DNA of 64,000 nucleotides from Roseburia faecis (lineage in GTDB: Bacteria; Bacillota; Clostridia; Lachnospirales; Lachnospiraceae): assembly GCF_001406815.1 (NCBI RefSeq), contig NZ_CVRR01000048.1, positions 114,549 through 178,548 on the forward strand, written 5' to 3'. Of this stretch, positions 18,000-27,354 are shown one piece after another (the stretch's first letter is position 1; each line of letters opens with the position of its first letter). The notes beneath the pieces are model-generated. The model saw only the letters and a program-made list of their open reading frames with translations, was not told the DNA's origin and made no database searches. The translations under genes and the position numbers were made by a program.

Positions 18000-18094
18000 A
18001 TGAACAACCTCCTTGGCTAAATATGCTATTTGCAGGAAACCTGTAAACCGTAACTTTATGATACGGGAAATGGCAGGTTTCGTCAAGAAAGGGC

Positions 18095-18123
18095 TTGGAA
18101 AATGGCAGACATTTTGTTATAAT
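18095..18123 (+). promoter_or_regulatory. Promoter of the SEC-C gene
   Basis: TTGGAA (18095-18100), 17-bp spacer, TATAAT (18118-18123). Confidence 0.75.
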
Positions 18124-18177
18124 AAACATACATGCATCAAGGCATGTAAATTCGTAAGTGATAAAGGTGGTATAAAA

Positions 18178-18684
18178 ATGGCTATATTGCAGGATTGGCA
18201 GAAAATTGCCTACAATGAGAACGCAAGTCAGGGGGAACTTCAGAAATTCTGGCAGAGATATTTCCTGTTAGAGAAGGGTGTGTATGAGAAATTATTGACA
18301 AACCCGGATGAAAAAGTAGAAGGAACGGTAAAAGAACTTGCTGATAAGTATGGACTTACCATTCTGGAGATGGCTGGTTTCTTAGACGGAATCAATGACA
18401 GTCTGGTAAAAGACAATCCAATCGAAACAATGGATGAAAATACCAGGGTAAATCTCGTTTTCGATAAGGAAAAGCTGTACAAGAACATGGTAGATGCCAA
18501 GGCTGACTGGCTTTACAATCTTCCGATGTGGGATGATATTTTTGATAAAGAGACAAAGCACAGACTGTATATGGAACAGAAAAAATCCGGTACGGTTATC
18601 GTTGGCAAAAAGGTGGGACGTAATGATCCGTGTCCATGCGGCAGTGGAAAGAAATATAAATTCTGCTGTGGAAAGAATAAATAA
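18178..18684 (+). CDS. SEC-C motif protein, 168 aa
   Basis: The C-terminus ([19 protein letters not shown]) is a complete SEC-C zinc-binding motif (CPC, CC), as found at the end of SecA and in many small accessory proteins that contact ribosomes or SecB. The preceding 140 residues are helical and acidic and match no catalytic family I know. ATG 18178 has AAAGGTGG upstream; the open frame begins at 18013 but that start has no SD and precedes the promoter. The gene is monocistronic between the promoter at 18095 and terminator at 18709. Confidence 0.85.
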   Translation: MAILQDWQKIAYNENASQGELQKFWQRYFLLEKGVYEKLLTNPDEKVEGTVKELADKYGLTILEMAGFLDGINDSLVKDNPIETMDENTRVNLVFDKEKLYKNMVDAKADWLYNLPMWDDIFDKETKHRLYMEQKKSGTVIVGKKVGRNDPCPCGSGKKYKFCCGKNK

Positions 18685-18708
18685 ATTTCAAATTTTGAAA
18701 TACAAATT

Positions 18709-18742
18709 CCCGGTATCAGAAAAACTGATACCGGGCTTTTTT
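18709..18742 (+). terminator. Intrinsic terminator after the SEC-C gene
   Basis: CCCGGTATCAG (18709-18719) pairs with CTGATACCGGG (18725-18735), followed by TTTTTT. Confidence 0.9.
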
Positions 18743-18829
18743 AAAAAGAAGAACCGGAACAGAATAAGACCATGTGGTTTGGTACATACTGATGTGGCAG
18801 CGATGATTTAACACAAGGAGGTATGTAAG

Positions 18830-19147
18830 ATGACAAAACTGGATTGTAATGTGGTAAACTGTTCTTATAATGCAGACAACTGCTGCAGACGAACGGATAT
18901 TCAGGTGGAAGGAACACAGGCAAAAACTTCTTCCGAAACCTGTTGTGGAAGTTTTGCACCGAAAGGAAGTGGATGTCAGTCCTGTCATACAACAGATGTC
19001 AAAAAAGATACAACCGTCAGCTGTGAAGCGTGTGAGTGCAAATTCAACGAGGATCATGCCTGTCATGCGGGACACATTGGTATTTCCGGCGGACATGCTG
19101 ACAGCAGCAGGGAGACAGAGTGCGGCAGTTTTGTATGCAGCTGCTGA
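18830..19147 (+). CDS. DUF1540 domain protein (two copies), Cys-rich
   Basis: A 105-residue protein with 17 cysteines arranged as two DUF1540 units: CNVVNCSYNADNCCRRTDI near the start and CEACECKFNEDHACHAGHI in the second half, each followed by a conserved CGSF (SETCCGSF, ETECGSF). DUF1540 proteins are common in spore-formers and probably bind metal; their function is unknown. SD AAGGAGG precedes ATG 18830. A perfect hairpin (19159-19177) separates it from lgt. Confidence 0.88.
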   Translation: MTKLDCNVVNCSYNADNCCRRTDIQVEGTQAKTSSETCCGSFAPKGSGCQSCHTTDVKKDTTVSCEACECKFNEDHACHAGHIGISGGHADSSRETECGSFVCSC

Positions 19148-19158
19148 CAGGGGCATAT

Positions 19159-19177
19159 GGGCGGCAGACTGCCGCCC
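19159..19177 (+). repeat. Short perfect inverted repeat between DUF1540 gene and lgt
   Basis: GGGCGGCA (19159-19166), loop GAC, TGCCGCCC (19170-19177). There is no T-run, so it is not a standard terminator; it may stabilise an mRNA end or tune lgt. Confidence 0.5.
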
Positions 19178-19199
19178 TGCCAGTGAAAGGAGAAAAGGA

Positions 19200-20075
19200 A
19201 TGGAACAACTAACGGATTACAGTATTAATTTTCCGCATTTACATATTTATTTGCACCATGTCGGAAAAAATATCATGATCGGAAATTTTTCGGTGGCATA
19301 TTATGGAATTGTGATTGCAATCGGAATGTTAGCAGGACTTGGAATCGCCTGTTGGATGGCAAAACGGACCGGCCAGAAAACGGATACTTATTTTGACCTG
19401 GCACTCGTTGCCATTATCTGTTCTGTCATTGGGGCGCGGGTTTATTATGTGATATTCCGTTGGGATCTATACAAGGACGATCTGCTGAGTGTGTTCAATC
19501 TGCGGCAGGGAGGTCTGGCGATTTACGGAGGCGTGATTGCGGCAATCATTACCGTGTTTGTGTTTTCACGGGTACGGAAACTGTCCATGGGTCTGCTTTG
19601 CGATACCGCGGGACTTGGTCTGGTCTTAGGACAGGTTATCGGCCGGTGGGGAAATTTTTTTAACAGGGAGGCATTTGGCGGTTATACGGACGGGTTGTTT
19701 GCCATGCAGCTGCCGCTTTCTGCTGTCCGATCCTCAGATGTGACGGACAGCCTGCTGCAGCACGTGGTGGAAGTAAATGGTATCTCTTATATCCAGGTAC
19801 ATCCCACGTTTCTCTATGAATCCTTGTGGAATCTGATTCTTTTGATCCTTCTGATCCTGTTTACCAGACACAAGCGGTTTGATGGGGAAGTCTTTTTGCT
19901 GTATCTGGCAGGGTATGGGATTGGCAGGTTCTGGATAGAATCCCTGCGGACGGATCAGCTGCTGCTGCCGGTCATCGGATATCCGGTGTCTATGGCACTT
20001 GCAGCACTTCTTGTGGTCGTATCGGTTTCCTGGATCATCATCTGGCATGTCCGCCAGCACAAAAAAACAGCATAA
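19200..20075 (+). CDS. lgt: Prolipoprotein diacylglyceryl transferase
   Basis: A 291-residue integral membrane enzyme that moves diacylglycerol from phosphatidylglycerol to the lipobox Cys of prolipoproteins, the first step of lipoprotein maturation. Diagnostic stretches are FSVAYYGIVIAIG in the first helix region, IGARVYYVIF, GGLAIYGGVI and the Lgt signature GRWGNFFNREAFGG (around 146-160), followed by HPTFLYESLWN. Length is normal. ATG 19200 has AAAGGAG upstream; an open frame extends back to 18870 across the DUF1540 gene but is not coding. A strong terminator follows. Confidence 0.95.
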   Translation: MEQLTDYSINFPHLHIYLHHVGKNIMIGNFSVAYYGIVIAIGMLAGLGIACWMAKRTGQKTDTYFDLALVAIICSVIGARVYYVIFRWDLYKDDLLSVFNLRQGGLAIYGGVIAAIITVFVFSRVRKLSMGLLCDTAGLGLVLGQVIGRWGNFFNREAFGGYTDGLFAMQLPLSAVRSSDVTDSLLQHVVEVNGISYIQVHPTFLYESLWNLILLILLILFTRHKRFDGEVFLLYLAGYGIGRFWIESLRTDQLLLPVIGYPVSMALAALLVVVSVSWIIIWHVRQHKKTA

Positions 20076-20091
20076 TGTACATTTGGATGGG

Positions 20092-20131
20092 AAAATCCTC
20101 CACACGTTTCCACGTGTGGAGGATTTTTTTT
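20092..20131 (+). terminator. Intrinsic terminator after lgt
   Basis: A 16-bp perfect stem (20092-20107 with 20112-20127) around loop TTCC, with the T-run to 20131. The A-run on its left could also work on the other strand. Confidence 0.9.
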
Positions 20132-20182
20132 GGAAAAAACGGTAGCTGTCGGCTCATTTTCAAGAAAGACCGGGAATAACCC

Positions 20183-20211
20183 TTGATTTCAGGGGGCTTT
20201 TAGGGTATTAT
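20183..20211 (+). promoter_or_regulatory. Promoter of the division cluster
   Basis: TTGATT (20183-20188), 17-bp spacer, TATTAT (20206-20211). The same hexamer pair with the same spacing recurs before ftsZ. Confidence 0.75.
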
Positions 20212-20220
20212 GGATACATA

Positions 20221-20265
20221 GTGGTGGAAAGTGGAATAAAAAATCCACTTTGTGGTGTAAAGTGG
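20221..20265 (+). promoter_or_regulatory. Probable MraZ operator: four GTGG repeats
   Basis: GTGG occurs at 20221, 20231, 20252 and 20262: two pairs, each with a 10-base period, the pairs 31 bases apart. MraZ represses its own operon by binding tandem GTGG/TGGG-type boxes just downstream of the promoter, which is where these lie. An inverted repeat (AAAGTGGA/TCCACTTT) spans the centre. Confidence 0.7.
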
Positions 20266-20312
20266 TGAACAAACAGAAGTTCAGAAAATGAGGAAGGGGA
20301 GGTGAGTCTGCC

Positions 20313-20744
20313 ATGTTTATGGGCGAATACAATCATTCGGTTGATGCAAAAGGCAGACTGATCGTACCTTCTAAATTCCGGGAACAGCTTGGCAATGAAT
20401 TTGTTGTGACAAAGGGACTGGATGGATGCCTGTTTGTTTATTCCCAGGAAGAATGGAAACGGATTGAGGAGAGTCTTCGTGAAAAACCACTGACTTCAAA
20501 AGATGCAAGAAAGTTTATGCGATTCTTTTTTGCAGGAGCTGCAAACTGCGAAGTAGACAAGCAGGGAAGAATTTTACTTCCGGCGAATCTGAGGGAATAC
20601 GCAGGAATTGATAAAGAAGTTGTTTCCGTCGGCGTATTCAGCCGTGTGGAGATCTGGAGCAAAGAACGGTATCTGGAAAACAACGATTTTGATGACATGG
20701 ATGAGATCGCAGAGCATATGGCAGAGTTGGGAATTGGAATCTAA
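20313..20744 (+). CDS. mraZ: Division/cell wall cluster transcriptional regulator MraZ
   Basis: A 143-residue protein with two SpoVT/AbrB-like MraZ repeats: [20 protein letters not shown] at the N-terminus and [20 protein letters not shown] in the second half, each with the DxKGR/DxQGR loop. MraZ is a nucleoid-associated autorepressor of the mra/dcw operon, and the GTGG boxes at 20221-20265 fit this. ATG 20313 is preceded by GGGGAGGTGAG; ATG 20319 is an alternative. Full length, first gene of the cluster, with 2 bases before rsmH. Confidence 0.96.
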   Translation: MFMGEYNHSVDAKGRLIVPSKFREQLGNEFVVTKGLDGCLFVYSQEEWKRIEESLREKPLTSKDARKFMRFFFAGAANCEVDKQGRILLPANLREYAGIDKEVVSVGVFSRVEIWSKERYLENNDFDDMDEIAEHMAELGIGI

Positions 20745-20746
20745 AT

Positions 20747-21712
20747 ATGGAGTTTAAACATTATTCCGTTCTTTTGAACGAGACAATTGAACAATTACAT
20801 ATTCGCCCGGATGGCATTTATGTGGATGGAACGCTTGGGGGAGGCGGACATTCACTGGAAATATGCAGACATCTGACAACCGGAAGACTCATCGGAATCG
20901 ACCAGGATGCGGATGCCATTGCCGCTGCCACAGAGAGACTGAAAGATTATGCAGACAGGGTTACCATCGTAAGAAGCAATTATGCACAGATGGCGGACGT
21001 GTTGAAGAATCTCGGAATCGAAAAAGTGGATGGAATCATTCTCGATCTGGGAGTTTCTTCTTTCCAGCTGGATACACCGGAACGCGGTTTTACCTACCGG
21101 AGTGAGGATGCACCGCTGGATATGCGGATGGACAAGCGTCAGCGCCTGACCGCAAGGGACATTGTGAACGATTACAGTGAAGCGGAACTGTTCCGCATAA
21201 TTCGTGATTATGGAGAGGATCGGTTCGCAAAGAATATTGCAAAGCATATTGTACAGGCGCGAAAAGAAAAACCGATTGAAACGACCGGGGAACTCAACGC
21301 AATCATCCGTGGAGCCATCCCGATGAAAGTACAGGTGACCGGAGGACATCCTTCCAAGCGGACGTATCAGGCAATCCGCATTGAGCTGAATCATGAACTT
21401 GATGTACTTCGCGATACGTTAGATACCATGATTGATTTGTTGAATGATGGGGGAAGAATCTGTATTATCACATTTCATTCACTGGAAGACCGTATTGTAA
21501 AATCCAACTTCAAAAAGAACGAAAATCCGTGTACATGCCCGAGCAATTTCCCGGTCTGTGTATGTGGAAAGAAATCCAAAGGACGTGTGGTGACAAGAAA
21601 GCCCGTTCTGCCTTCGGAGAAGGAACTCGAAGAGAACAGCAGATCAAAGAGTGCAAAATTACGCGTGTTTGAGCGTGTGGAAGATGGAATGGAAAGCAGG
21701 GAAGCGTTATGA
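20747..21712 (+). CDS. rsmH: 16S rRNA (cytosine-1402 N4)-methyltransferase
   Basis: A 321-residue SAM-dependent enzyme (RsmH/MraW) that methylates N4 of C1402 in the ribosomal P site. Visible: the start [13 protein letters not shown], the SAM loop [21 protein letters not shown], the [14 protein letters not shown] segment (here [11 protein letters not shown]), [15 protein letters not shown] and [10 protein letters not shown]. Length is typical. The SD is inside the end of mraZ, and the stop overlaps the ftsL-like start (ATGA), so it is translationally coupled at both ends. Confidence 0.97.
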   Translation: MEFKHYSVLLNETIEQLHIRPDGIYVDGTLGGGGHSLEICRHLTTGRLIGIDQDADAIAAATERLKDYADRVTIVRSNYAQMADVLKNLGIEKVDGIILDLGVSSFQLDTPERGFTYRSEDAPLDMRMDKRQRLTARDIVNDYSEAELFRIIRDYGEDRFAKNIAKHIVQARKEKPIETTGELNAIIRGAIPMKVQVTGGHPSKRTYQAIRIELNHELDVLRDTLDTMIDLLNDGGRICIITFHSLEDRIVKSNFKKNENPCTCPSNFPVCVCGKKSKGRVVTRKPVLPSEKELEENSRSKSAKLRVFERVEDGMESREAL

Positions 21713-22182
21713 GCAGTAAAAACTATTATGTAAACGGGAATACCGTGAGAGAACTGGATACACCGGTTCGACACAATCAGAGAACACGCAAAGAAATCGA
21801 AGAGGCAAGACGTCGCAAAAACCGTAGAAATGCAGCGAGAAGGAATCGCCAGAGAGCGATGGAGATGAGCCGTGGGTATGTGGTATTTCTCACAGTCTGT
21901 GTTGTGGTCAGTGCGCTGATTGCCGTTTTGTTTGTACAGATGCAGTCACAGATGACGACACGAATGAAAAATGTGGCAAATCTGGAGAGCCAGCTGGCAG
22001 ATCTTCGCGCGGACAATGATGCACGTTATAAAAATCTTACAACTTCAACAGACCTTGAACATATCAAAAAAGTGGCAATGAAAAAGCTTGGCATGAAATA
22101 TCCAACGGAAAAACAGGTGGTATATTATACCGTGGAAAACAGCAATTTCATGGATCAGTATGAGGATATTCCTTCCAAATAA
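21709..22182 (+). CDS. ftsL: FtsL-like cell division protein
   Basis: A 157-residue bitopic membrane protein. A very basic cytosolic N-terminus (about 1-54, many Arg/Lys) leads to one membrane helix (about 56-78), then a coiled-coil segment ([19 protein letters not shown]) and a short tail. This layout and its position between rsmH and a class B PBP are those of FtsL, which joins DivIB and DivIC to activate septal synthesis. Sequence conservation is low in this family, so the call rests mainly on topology and synteny. Confidence 0.8.
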   Translation: MSSKNYYVNGNTVRELDTPVRHNQRTRKEIEEARRRKNRRNAARRNRQRAMEMSRGYVVFLTVCVVVSALIAVLFVQMQSQMTTRMKNVANLESQLADLRADNDARYKNLTTSTDLEHIKKVAMKKLGMKYPTEKQVVYYTVENSNFMDQYEDIPSK

Positions 22183-22194
22183 CAGGAGTCAGAT

Positions 22195-24153
22195 GTGAGA
22201 AGAAAGAGAAGAAGACCGGCACAGAAATTTAACCGGAAGATGCGGACAAAACTGATGGTATTGTTTTCCCTTATTCTGGCTGTTTTGTGTGGACTGATCG
22301 GCAGATTGACTTATATTGAACACACGAAAGGGGAAACCTATCAGAAAAAAGTACTTTCCATGCAGTCTTATGACAGTAAAACGATTCCGTACCAGAGGGG
22401 AGAAATCATCGACCGTTCCGGTACGGTTCTTGCTACCAGTGTGGCAGTCTATAATGTGATTTTAGACTGTACCGTTGTCAATGATAAAGAAGAGTATGTT
22501 GATCCGACCGTGGAAGCACTGGTGAAATGTTTCCCGGAATTGGATGAAACGGAGATCCGCAGAATTATAAAAGAGAAAAAGGATAAACGCTATATTGTAC
22601 TTGCCAAGAAAGTACCATATGACGAAGTACAGCCTTTTGTGGAATTGCAGGATGCCGTAGACAAAAAAGGAAACAAAGTAAATCCGGATATCAAGGGCGT
22701 CTGGTTTGAAAAAGAATATCAGAGAAATTATCCGTTTGGATCTTTAGCCTCTTCCGTGATTGGTTTTACTTCTTCCGGGAATGTCGGCACAACCGGACTG
22801 GAGAATTATTACAACAGTACATTAAACGGAATCAATGGGCGGGAGTACGGTTATCTGGACTCGGACAGCGATTTTGAAAAGACCGTCATTGATGCACAGG
22901 ACGGGGATGCGCTGGTGACATCCATCGACGCAAATATCCAGTCCATCGTTGAAGAAAAAATCAAAGACTGGAATGAAAAATACCGGGATAACTATTATAA
23001 AGGAACCGGAAGTATCAATACGGCAGCGATTGTCATGAATCCAAACAACGGAGAAATCCTTGCCATGGCAGATTATCCAAACGTGGATCTGAACAATCCG
23101 AGAGATCTGAGTAAGTGGTACACCAAAAAACAGATCAAAAATATGTCCGAGGATGAAAAAATGGATGCGCTCAATGAGATATGGCAGAATTTTTGTGTAT
23201 CCTCAACGTATGAGCCGGGATCTGTACAGAAACCTTTTACGGTTGCGTGTGGACTCGAAACCGGAACAATCAAAGATAAAATGACATTTGACTGTGATGG
23301 GTACGAGGATTTTAATGGACAGAAGGTGCGCTGCGTGGCGCGCTACGGACATGGAATAGAAACCGTCCGGAAGACACTTATGGATTCCTGTAATGATGCC
23401 ATCATGCAGATGTCATACAAAATCGGAAAGAATCATTTTACAGAGTACCAGTCCATCTATGGATTTGGACAGAAAACGGGAATTGATCTGCCGGGAGAGG
23501 CAAATACCGCATCTTTGATGTATCAGGTGGAAGATATGAAACCGATCGATCTGGCAACCAATGCATTCGGACAGAACTATAACTGTACGATGGTCCAGAT
23601 GGTGAGTGGATTTGCGTCACTGATCAATGGCGGAACTTATTATCAGCCGCATCTGGTAACCAAAATCACGGATTCGACAGGAAATACGATTTCCACGGTG
23701 GAACCGAAAGCTGTGAAACAGACCATTTCCCAGAGTACCAGCGATAAAATCCGGGATTATCTGCAGAGTGTCGTAAAGGAAGGTACGGGAAATACGGCAA
23801 AAGTGGATGGATATTCTATGGGCGGTAAAACAGGAACCGCACAGAAGTTTCCGCGTGGAAACGGAAAATATCTTGTTTCATTTATGGGATTTGCCCCATA
23901 CGACAATCCGCAGGTACTGATCTATGTGGTTGTGAATGAACCAAATGTGGCAGACCAGCCGCACAGCGTATTTGCGCAGAACATTGCGCGTGAGATCTTA
24001 GAAGAAGTTCTTCCGTATATGAATATTTATCCGGATGAAAAGAAGACCGGTGTAAACAAGGGCTATGATGTTACCGGGTCAAAAGACAGTTCACAGTATA
24101 CCGGAAAGCATAACGGAACCAAGTCCAGAAATGAAAAGAAAAAGAAGAACTAA
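22195..24153 (+). CDS. Class B penicillin-binding protein (FtsI/SpoVD family), first of a pair
   Basis: A 652-residue membrane-anchored transpeptidase. A basic N-terminus precedes one helix (about 18-38), followed by the PBP dimerisation domain (about 60-230) and the transpeptidase domain. Active-site motifs: SVQK with catalytic S343, SCN at 398-400 and KTG at 545-547. There is no PASTA domain; the tail after 610 is Lys/Ser-rich. It cross-links septal peptidoglycan with FtsW. Start is GTG 22195 after CAGGAG. Either this or its neighbour could be the vegetative FtsI; the position right after ftsL favours this one. Confidence 0.92.
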   Translation: MRRKRRRPAQKFNRKMRTKLMVLFSLILAVLCGLIGRLTYIEHTKGETYQKKVLSMQSYDSKTIPYQRGEIIDRSGTVLATSVAVYNVILDCTVVNDKEEYVDPTVEALVKCFPELDETEIRRIIKEKKDKRYIVLAKKVPYDEVQPFVELQDAVDKKGNKVNPDIKGVWFEKEYQRNYPFGSLASSVIGFTSSGNVGTTGLENYYNSTLNGINGREYGYLDSDSDFEKTVIDAQDGDALVTSIDANIQSIVEEKIKDWNEKYRDNYYKGTGSINTAAIVMNPNNGEILAMADYPNVDLNNPRDLSKWYTKKQIKNMSEDEKMDALNEIWQNFCVSSTYEPGSVQKPFTVACGLETGTIKDKMTFDCDGYEDFNGQKVRCVARYGHGIETVRKTLMDSCNDAIMQMSYKIGKNHFTEYQSIYGFGQKTGIDLPGEANTASLMYQVEDMKPIDLATNAFGQNYNCTMVQMVSGFASLINGGTYYQPHLVTKITDSTGNTISTVEPKAVKQTISQSTSDKIRDYLQSVVKEGTGNTAKVDGYSMGGKTGTAQKFPRGNGKYLVSFMGFAPYDNPQVLIYVVVNEPNVADQPHSVFAQNIAREILEEVLPYMNIYPDEKKTGVNKGYDVTGSKDSSQYTGKHNGTKSRNEKKKKN

Positions 24154-24207
24154 AGACAGAGAGTTCTTAGAAAGGCTCTGCAGTGCATATGCTTTAAGAA
24201 AAGGATC

Positions 24208-25941
24208 GTGGTGCTTTTCATGGAGTGGAATAAAACCTATCACCGCAGAAAAATATGTATCATATTCTTTTCTGTTGTTCTGATGTCGATGGTTTTGTGC
24301 GGGCGTCTGGTCTATCTTATGCTTTTTGAGGGAAAATATTATGAGACGCAGGCAAAAGATCTGCAGCAGAGAGAAAGAAAAATAAAAGCCGCCAGAGGCA
24401 AAATTCTGGATCGAAATGGTGTAGTACTGGCAGATAACAAATCAGTCTGCACCATTTCTGTCATACATAACCAGATAAAGGAACCGGAAGCGGTCATTGC
24501 CATGCTCGTAAAGGAGCTTGGAATTCCGGAAGAAAAGGTCCGTAAGCGGGTAGAAAAATATTCGTCTCTCGAGAAGATCAAAAGTAATGTCGATAAGGAA
24601 ACTGGAAATCGGATTCTTGCCTATGGCTATGCAGGGGTGAAAGTGGATGAGGATTATAAACGGAATTATCCATACGATACGCTTGCCTCAAAAGTGCTGG
24701 GGTTTACCGGCGGGGATAACCAGGGAATTATCGGATTGGAAAGTGTGTACGACAAATATCTGGAGGGAACCGATGGTCTGATTCTGACGACAACGGATGC
24801 CCGCGGTGTGGAAGTTGACAATATCGGAGAGGAACGCAAAGAACCTGTTGCCGGAAATAATCTGCGCACATCATTGGATGCAAATATTCAGATGTTTGCC
24901 ATGCAGGCGGCAAATAAAGCATATATTCAGAAAGAAGCGGATTCTGTCAGTATTATTGTGATGAATCCTTCCGACGGAGCCGTCATGGCAATGGTGGATT
25001 ATCCGGAATTTCATCTGAATGAGCCGTTTCAGCTGATTGAGGAGTATAAGGAGTATGAGGGTACCAAAAAGGAGCAGGAATACTGTAACCGGATGTGGCG
25101 AAACCAGTGTATCAATGATACCTATGAGCCCGGATCAACATTTAAGGTGATCACCGCGGCAGCGGCACTGGAAGAAGGTGTGGTTTCTTTGGAAGACCGG
25201 TTTCACTGTCCGGGATATATCGTGGTGGAGGACCGCAGGATTCGCTGTCACAAAACGACCGGGCATGGAGCAGAAAGCTTTGTGGAAGGAATCGAAAATT
25301 CCTGCAATCCCGTGTTTATCAATGTGGGACTTCGGATCGGTGCCGATCACTTTTATGACTATTTTGAGCAGTTCGGTCTGTTACATAAAACGGGGATTGA
25401 CCTGCCGGGAGAGGCTTCGACCATCATGCACAAGCGGGAAAAGATCGGGCTTGTGGAACTGGCAACCATCTCATTCGGACAGTCATTTCAGATCACACCG
25501 ATCCAGCTGGCAACCACCGTTTCTTCTATTATTAATGGAGGAAACCGCGTGACACCGCACGTCGGAATGCAGGTGGAGAATGGAGACAAAAAAGTAATAA
25601 AAACGTTTGATTTTCCGGCGCAGGAGGGAATCTGCAGGGAAGAAACGTCGGAAAAAATGCGGTTTTTGCTGGAAAAAGTGGTATCCGAGGGAGGCGGAAA
25701 CAAAGCATATATTGAGGGGTATGAGATTGGCGGAAAAACAGCCACTTCACAGACCCTGCCCCGTTCCGCACATAAGTACATCTCCTCGTTTCTGGGGTTT
25801 GCACCGGCGGATGATCCGAAAGTTCTGGTACTTGTGATCATAAGGAACCCTTCCGGCATTTATTATGGCGGTACCATTGCGGCTCCTGTGGCAAAGGAAA
25901 TTTTCGAAAACATACTGCCTTACCTTGAATTGGAGCAGTAA
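24208..25941 (+). CDS. Class B penicillin-binding protein, second of a pair, with KTA in place of KTG
   Basis: A 577-residue paralogue of the preceding gene: N-terminal helix (about 12-35), dimerisation domain and transpeptidase domain. Motifs: STFK with catalytic S310, SCN in ENSCNPVF, and GGKTATSQ, where the third motif reads K510-T-A instead of KTG. Tandem placement matches pbpB-spoVD of Bacillus, so this copy may be the sporulation (SpoVD-like) enzyme; that is inference. The start is uncertain: GTG 24208 or 24211 lie close to AAAAGGA, while ATG 24220 is about 14 bases from it. The last codons carry a promoter for murD. Confidence 0.88.
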   Translation: MVLFMEWNKTYHRRKICIIFFSVVLMSMVLCGRLVYLMLFEGKYYETQAKDLQQRERKIKAARGKILDRNGVVLADNKSVCTISVIHNQIKEPEAVIAMLVKELGIPEEKVRKRVEKYSSLEKIKSNVDKETGNRILAYGYAGVKVDEDYKRNYPYDTLASKVLGFTGGDNQGIIGLESVYDKYLEGTDGLILTTTDARGVEVDNIGEERKEPVAGNNLRTSLDANIQMFAMQAANKAYIQKEADSVSIIVMNPSDGAVMAMVDYPEFHLNEPFQLIEEYKEYEGTKKEQEYCNRMWRNQCINDTYEPGSTFKVITAAAALEEGVVSLEDRFHCPGYIVVEDRRIRCHKTTGHGAESFVEGIENSCNPVFINVGLRIGADHFYDYFEQFGLLHKTGIDLPGEASTIMHKREKIGLVELATISFGQSFQITPIQLATTVSSIINGGNRVTPHVGMQVENGDKKVIKTFDFPAQEGICREETSEKMRFLLEKVVSEGGGNKAYIEGYEIGGKTATSQTLPRSAHKYISSFLGFAPADDPKVLVLVIIRNPSGIYYGGTIAAPVAKEIFENILPYLELEQ

Positions 25942-25953
25942 ATACCTTATAAT
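25925..25953 (+). promoter_or_regulatory. Internal promoter for murD
   Basis: TTGAAT (25925-25930), 17-bp spacer, TATAAT (25948-25953), overlapping the end of the second PBP gene. Confidence 0.7.
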
Positions 25954-25986
25954 CGTAATTATACGCAAAGATGGAGGTTGATCGTA

Positions 25987-27348
25987 ATGAAACTTGAAGG
26001 AAAAAAGGTTCTGGTTGTGGGAGCCGGAAAGAGCGGCATTGCTGCGTCAGAACTGTTATTGGATAAAAAAATTGAAACTGTTCTCTATGATGGAAACAAA
26101 GATCTGGATGTAGAAAAGTTATATGAAAAGGCACCGAAACTGAAAGGAATGCCGGTGCTTTTGGGGGAGCTGACGGATGAGCAGCTGCGCGCATTTGATG
26201 TAGCAGTCTTAAGTCCGGGCGTCCCAACGGATCTGCCGGTCGTAGAGCGGATGCGTGCACAGAACGTCTGCATCTGGGGCGAGATTGAACTTGCATATTC
26301 TTTCGCAAAAGGCAGACTGATTGCAATCACCGGAACAAACGGAAAGACCACTACGACAGCATTGACCGGAGAAATCATGAAAAATTATTTCAAGGATGTG
26401 CGCGTGGTTGGAAATATCGGAATTCCGTATACTTCCGAGGCTGCCACAATGACGGATGAAACCGTAACCGTCGCAGAGATCAGCAGTTTCCAGCTGGAAA
26501 CCATTCATGAGTTCCATCCACAAATATCCGCAATCTTAAATATTACGCCGGATCATCTGAACCGTCATCACACCATGGATTGTTATATTAAGACCAAAGA
26601 GGCAATCACCACCAATCAGACAAAGGATGAGGTCTGTGTGCTTAATTATGAGGATGAGGTGCTTCGGGCATTCGGAGAGAGCGCACCGGTGCATGTGGTC
26701 TGGTTCAGCAGTGTAAGAAAACTTGCTGAAGGATTTTATCTCGACGGAGAGGAAATCTTTTATGCGCATGACGGAAACACCGAGAAGGTGATCAATGTCA
26801 ATGATCTGAATCTGCTGGGACGACATAACTATGAAAATGTCATGGCCGCAACTGCCATGAGTGTGAATTTCGGAGTGCCGATGGAGAAAATCGTGGAGGT
26901 GCTGAAGCGTTTCCAGGCGGTAGAACACCGGATCGAGTATGTGACCGAAAAAAGAGGGGTCCGTTTTTACAACGATTCCAAGGGAACCAACCCGGATGCC
27001 GCTATTCAGGGAATCCGTGCGATGAACCGTCCAACGCTTCTGATCGGAGGCGGTTATGATAAGCAGTCCACATATGATGAGTGGATTGATGCATTTGACG
27101 GAAAAGTAAAAAAACTGGTGCTGATCGGACAGACAGCAGAAAAGATTGAAGTGTGTGCGCATAAGCATGGTTTTATGGATACCGTGCGCTGTGAGACCTT
27201 TGAGGAAGCGATCCGTTACTGCTATGACCATGCAGTATCCGGGGATGCGGTTCTGCTTTCACCGGCATGTGCCAGCTGGGGCATGTTCCCGAACTATGAG
27301 GAGCGTGGACGGATATTCAAAGAAATCGTTCGTGGATTAGAGGAGTAG
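25987..27348 (+). CDS. murD: UDP-N-acetylmuramoyl-L-alanine--D-glutamate ligase
   Basis: A 453-residue cytosolic Mur ligase that adds D-Glu to UDP-MurNAc-L-Ala. The N-terminal Rossmann domain has VLVVGAGKSGIAA. The central ATPase has ITGTNGKTTTTAL (P-loop from about G116), EISSFQLE and NITPDHLNRH. The C-terminal domain has FYNDSKGTNPDA and SPACASWGMF. Length is normal. ATG 25987 follows GGAGG by nine bases; an in-frame TTG at 25978 is less likely. The partner ligases murE and murF and mraY are absent from this cluster. Confidence 0.96.
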   Translation: MKLEGKKVLVVGAGKSGIAASELLLDKKIETVLYDGNKDLDVEKLYEKAPKLKGMPVLLGELTDEQLRAFDVAVLSPGVPTDLPVVERMRAQNVCIWGEIELAYSFAKGRLIAITGTNGKTTTTALTGEIMKNYFKDVRVVGNIGIPYTSEAATMTDETVTVAEISSFQLETIHEFHPQISAILNITPDHLNRHHTMDCYIKTKEAITTNQTKDEVCVLNYEDEVLRAFGESAPVHVVWFSSVRKLAEGFYLDGEEIFYAHDGNTEKVINVNDLNLLGRHNYENVMAATAMSVNFGVPMEKIVEVLKRFQAVEHRIEYVTEKRGVRFYNDSKGTNPDAAIQGIRAMNRPTLLIGGGYDKQSTYDEWIDAFDGKVKKLVLIGQTAEKIEVCAHKHGFMDTVRCETFEEAIRYCYDHAVSGDAVLLSPACASWGMFPNYEERGRIFKEIVRGLEE

Positions 27349-27354
27349 TGAGTC

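Noticed and set aside
18870..19199. 110-codon N-terminal extension of the lgt frame
   Set aside because: It lies antiphase over the DUF1540 gene; lgt has a proper SD and a family-typical N-terminus at 19200.
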